This document shows positions 63,301 to 64,000 of a DNA stretch of 64,000 nucleotides, one piece after another (position 1 is the first letter of the stretch; each line of letters starts with the position of its first letter). The notes beneath the pieces are model-generated. The model was given only the letters and a program-made list of their open reading frames with translations. It was not told where the DNA came from and did not search any database. This stretch comes from an uncultured Prevotella sp. Lineage in GTDB: Bacteria > Bacteroidota > Bacteroidia > Bacteroidales > Bacteroidaceae. Where the stretch lies: assembly GCA_900316015.1 (NCBI GenBank), contig ONBG01000007.1, forward strand, positions 1-64,000, given 5' to 3'. Position numbers and translations under genes: made by a program.

Positions 63301-64000
63301 GAGATCATTGCCAAGACTCGGCATTCTATCCCAGGCATCAGCCTGATCTCTCCTCCTCCTCATCATGATATCTATTCTATCGAGGACCTTGCGCAGCTCA
63401 TCTTCGACTTGAAGAATGTGAACCCGAAGGCAGCCATCAGCGTGAAGTTAGTGGCTGAGAGTGGTGTGGGAACGATCGCAGCAGGCGTTGCCAAGGCAAA
63501 AGCCGACCTGATTGTCATCTCCGGGGCTGAAGGCGGGACAGGTGCGTCTCCCGCCTCCTCTATGCGCTTCGCAGGCATCTCGCCAGAGATCGGCATTGCT
63601 GAGACACAGCAGACGTTGGTCAAGAATGGGCTCAGAGGGAAAGTCCGCTTGCAGGTTGACGGGCAGTTGAAGACCGGTCGTGACATTATCCTCATGGCTT
63701 TGTTGGGCGCAGAGGAATTTGGCTTCGGTACTGCAGCACTGATCGTCCTCGGTTGCGTGATGATGCGGAAATGTAATCTGAATACTTGTCCTATGGGTGT
63801 CGCTACCCAGGATCCACGGCTGCGCGCCCATTTCCGCGGTCGTTCGGAATATCTGGTCAACTATTTCACCTTCCTCGCACAGGAAGTTCGGGAATATTTG
63901 GCAGAGATGGGCTTTACCAGCCTGAATGAGATCGTCGGGCATACGGAACTGCTCATCAAGCGGAACCCGGAAAATGAGGATAAGGAATTGGTGGAAAAGA
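60379..64000 (+). CDS. gltB: Glutamate synthase large subunit (3' end outside window)
   Basis: The frame is open for 1207 codons to the right edge; full-length GltB has about 1500. It makes two glutamates from glutamine and 2-oxoglutarate in the cytoplasm, with a small subunit (GltD) that would lie beyond the edge. The glutaminase domain begins after a 29-residue propeptide with Cys30 in EHDACGVGMV, the N-terminal nucleophile once processed. RHRGAEGADNKTGDGAGIL and NGEINTIRGNRGWM follow. The FMN/synthase domain has SPPPHHDIYSIEDLAQLI and AEGGTGASPASSM, and the 3Fe-4S cysteines lie in GCVMMRKCNLNTCPMGVAT. Antisense frames over this gene (one of 445 codons) are shadows. Confidence 0.96.
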   Translation, partial: MQTKMRTNESCSHQETANGLYNADYEHDACGVGMVVNIHGNKSHELVDNALKVLENMRHRGAEGADNKTGDGAGILLQIPHEFILLQGIPVPEKGKYGTGLVFLPKDEKRQQAILSIMIEEIEREGLSLMHLRNVPTNPDCLGEAALETEPAIKQVFITGVTDDHVSTFERTLYIIRKKIEKRVDDKDFYICSLSSKNIVYKGMLSSLQLRQYFPDLTNNYFTSGLALVHSRFSTNTFPTWSLAQPFRLLCHNGEINTIRGNRGWMKARESVLSSEALGDIRKISPIVQPGMSDSASLDNVFEFFVMSGLSLPHAMAVMIPESFNDKNPISEDLKAFYEYHSILMEPWDGPAALLFSDGRYAGGMLDRNGLRPARYTITKNDTMVVASEVGVMDFDPTEIAEKGRLQPGKILLIDTQEGKIYYDGEIKERLATAHPYRQWLNTNRIQLEKLHSGRKVENGMDNLVRHEIMFGYGEEDVDNTIVPMSTKGQEPTASMGNDTPLSVLSSKPQIFFNYFRQQFAQVTNPAIDSIRESLVMSLSEYIGRVGSGILNPDETNCKMVRLPHPILTNTQLDILCNIRYKGFNTVKLPIVFEPTKEASENGERLRAAIDDLCRQAEKSVDDGYNYIILSDRFVDETHVAIPSLLAVSAVHHYLISVGKRVQTALIVESGEIREVMHAALLLGYGASALCPYMTYAILDDLVKRHKIQEDYATAEANYIKAVKKGLLKIMAKMGISTIRSYRGAKIFESIGLSESLLKTYFGTNVSTIGGIGLDQIAKDAIIFHHLAYGKHTQTDFLPNLGQFHYRRDGIKHAWNPETIATLQLATRTGNYELFKKFSDIVDKKEEPIFIRDFLDFKRNPIDIKKVEPVESIVKHFVTGAMSFGALSKEAHEAIALAMNKLGARSNTGEGGEDNARFHETVDGVSLSSKTKQVASGRFGVTTEYLVNAEEIQIKVAQGAKPGEGGQLPGFKVNEIIAKTRHSIPGISLISPPPHHDIYSIEDLAQLIFDLKNVNPKAAISVKLVAESGVGTIAAGVAKAKADLIVISGAEGGTGASPASSMRFAGISPEIGIAETQQTLVKNGLRGKVRLQVDGQLKTGRDIILMALLGAEEFGFGTAALIVLGCVMMRKCNLNTCPMGVATQDPRLRAHFRGRSEYLVNYFTFLAQEVREYLAEMGFTSLNEIVGHTELLIKRNPENEDKELVEK

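Noticed and set aside
1..64000. rRNA, tRNA, insertion sequence or prophage genes
   Set aside because: None recognised: no transposase or integrase frame, no cloverleaf-like or rRNA-like stretch noticed. A tRNA scan could still find one missed by eye.

Overview
The window is bacterial and comes from the phylum Bacteroidota, most likely a Prevotella/Segatella-type member of the Bacteroidales. The signs are two SusC/SusD pairs, a BspA-like leucine-rich protein, a type III glutamine synthetase, a run of paralogues resembling the family I recall as DUF6080, and many promoters of the Bacteroidota form TTTG-N18/21-TAnnTTTG. The genus is an inference; no rRNA or tRNA gene was seen. Both edges cut a gene.

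Polysaccharide use, about 0.6-24 kb. After the tail of an AAA-ATPase/nuclease-type gene (1-337) and a repeat-rich spacer comes a minus-strand set: SusC, SusD and a discoidin-type lipoprotein, with no enzyme beside it. A BspA-like secreted protein with a tiny Gly-rich partner follows (7.4-9.3 kb), then two small minus-strand genes (TIGR04076-like and HD-domain). The second locus (10.3-23.9 kb) looks like a complete beta-1,4-galactan utilisation locus: GH53 endo-galactanase, SusD, SusC, a carboxylesterase, a propeller-sensor/AraC regulator and a GH35 beta-galactosidase. The regulator has the hybrid two-component layout but has lost the phospho-acceptor His, the ATP-binding boxes and the whole receiver domain.

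Nitrogen and lysine/peptidoglycan precursors, about 24.9-34.7 kb: glnN (GSIII), dapL and dapF on the minus strand, and glnB, amt, asnB and a second amt on the plus strand. The start of gltB lies at the right end (60.4 kb to the edge). The glnB and gltB upstream regions share a spaced inverted repeat, TTGAAAG-N17-CTTTCAA, about 100-110 bp upstream of the -7 box, and several copies of TTTGCTTTCAA. This is a candidate nitrogen-control operator.

Surface glycan assembly, about 34.8-52.2 kb. A licD / IspD-TarI-like / epimerase operon (with a GH43-like gene at its end) diverges from a flippase and a GT2 gene through two overlapping promoters. Then come a second glycosyltransferase, three paralogous multi-pass DUF6080-like proteins, and a tightly packed minus-strand operon: phosphoethanolamine-transferase-like, two acyltransferase-3 proteins, UbiA-type prenyltransferase, HAD phosphatase, GtrA and two of the DUF6080-like proteins. 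The UbiA/HAD/GtrA trio resembles the machinery that makes and flips polyprenyl-phosphate pentose, and the DUF6080-like proteins look like GT-C-type transferases that could use it.

Housekeeping, about 52.2-60.1 kb: yicC-gmk-nadD on the minus strand, and tsaB-DUF4290-murA-rimM-dxr-rseP on the plus strand in one compact operon.
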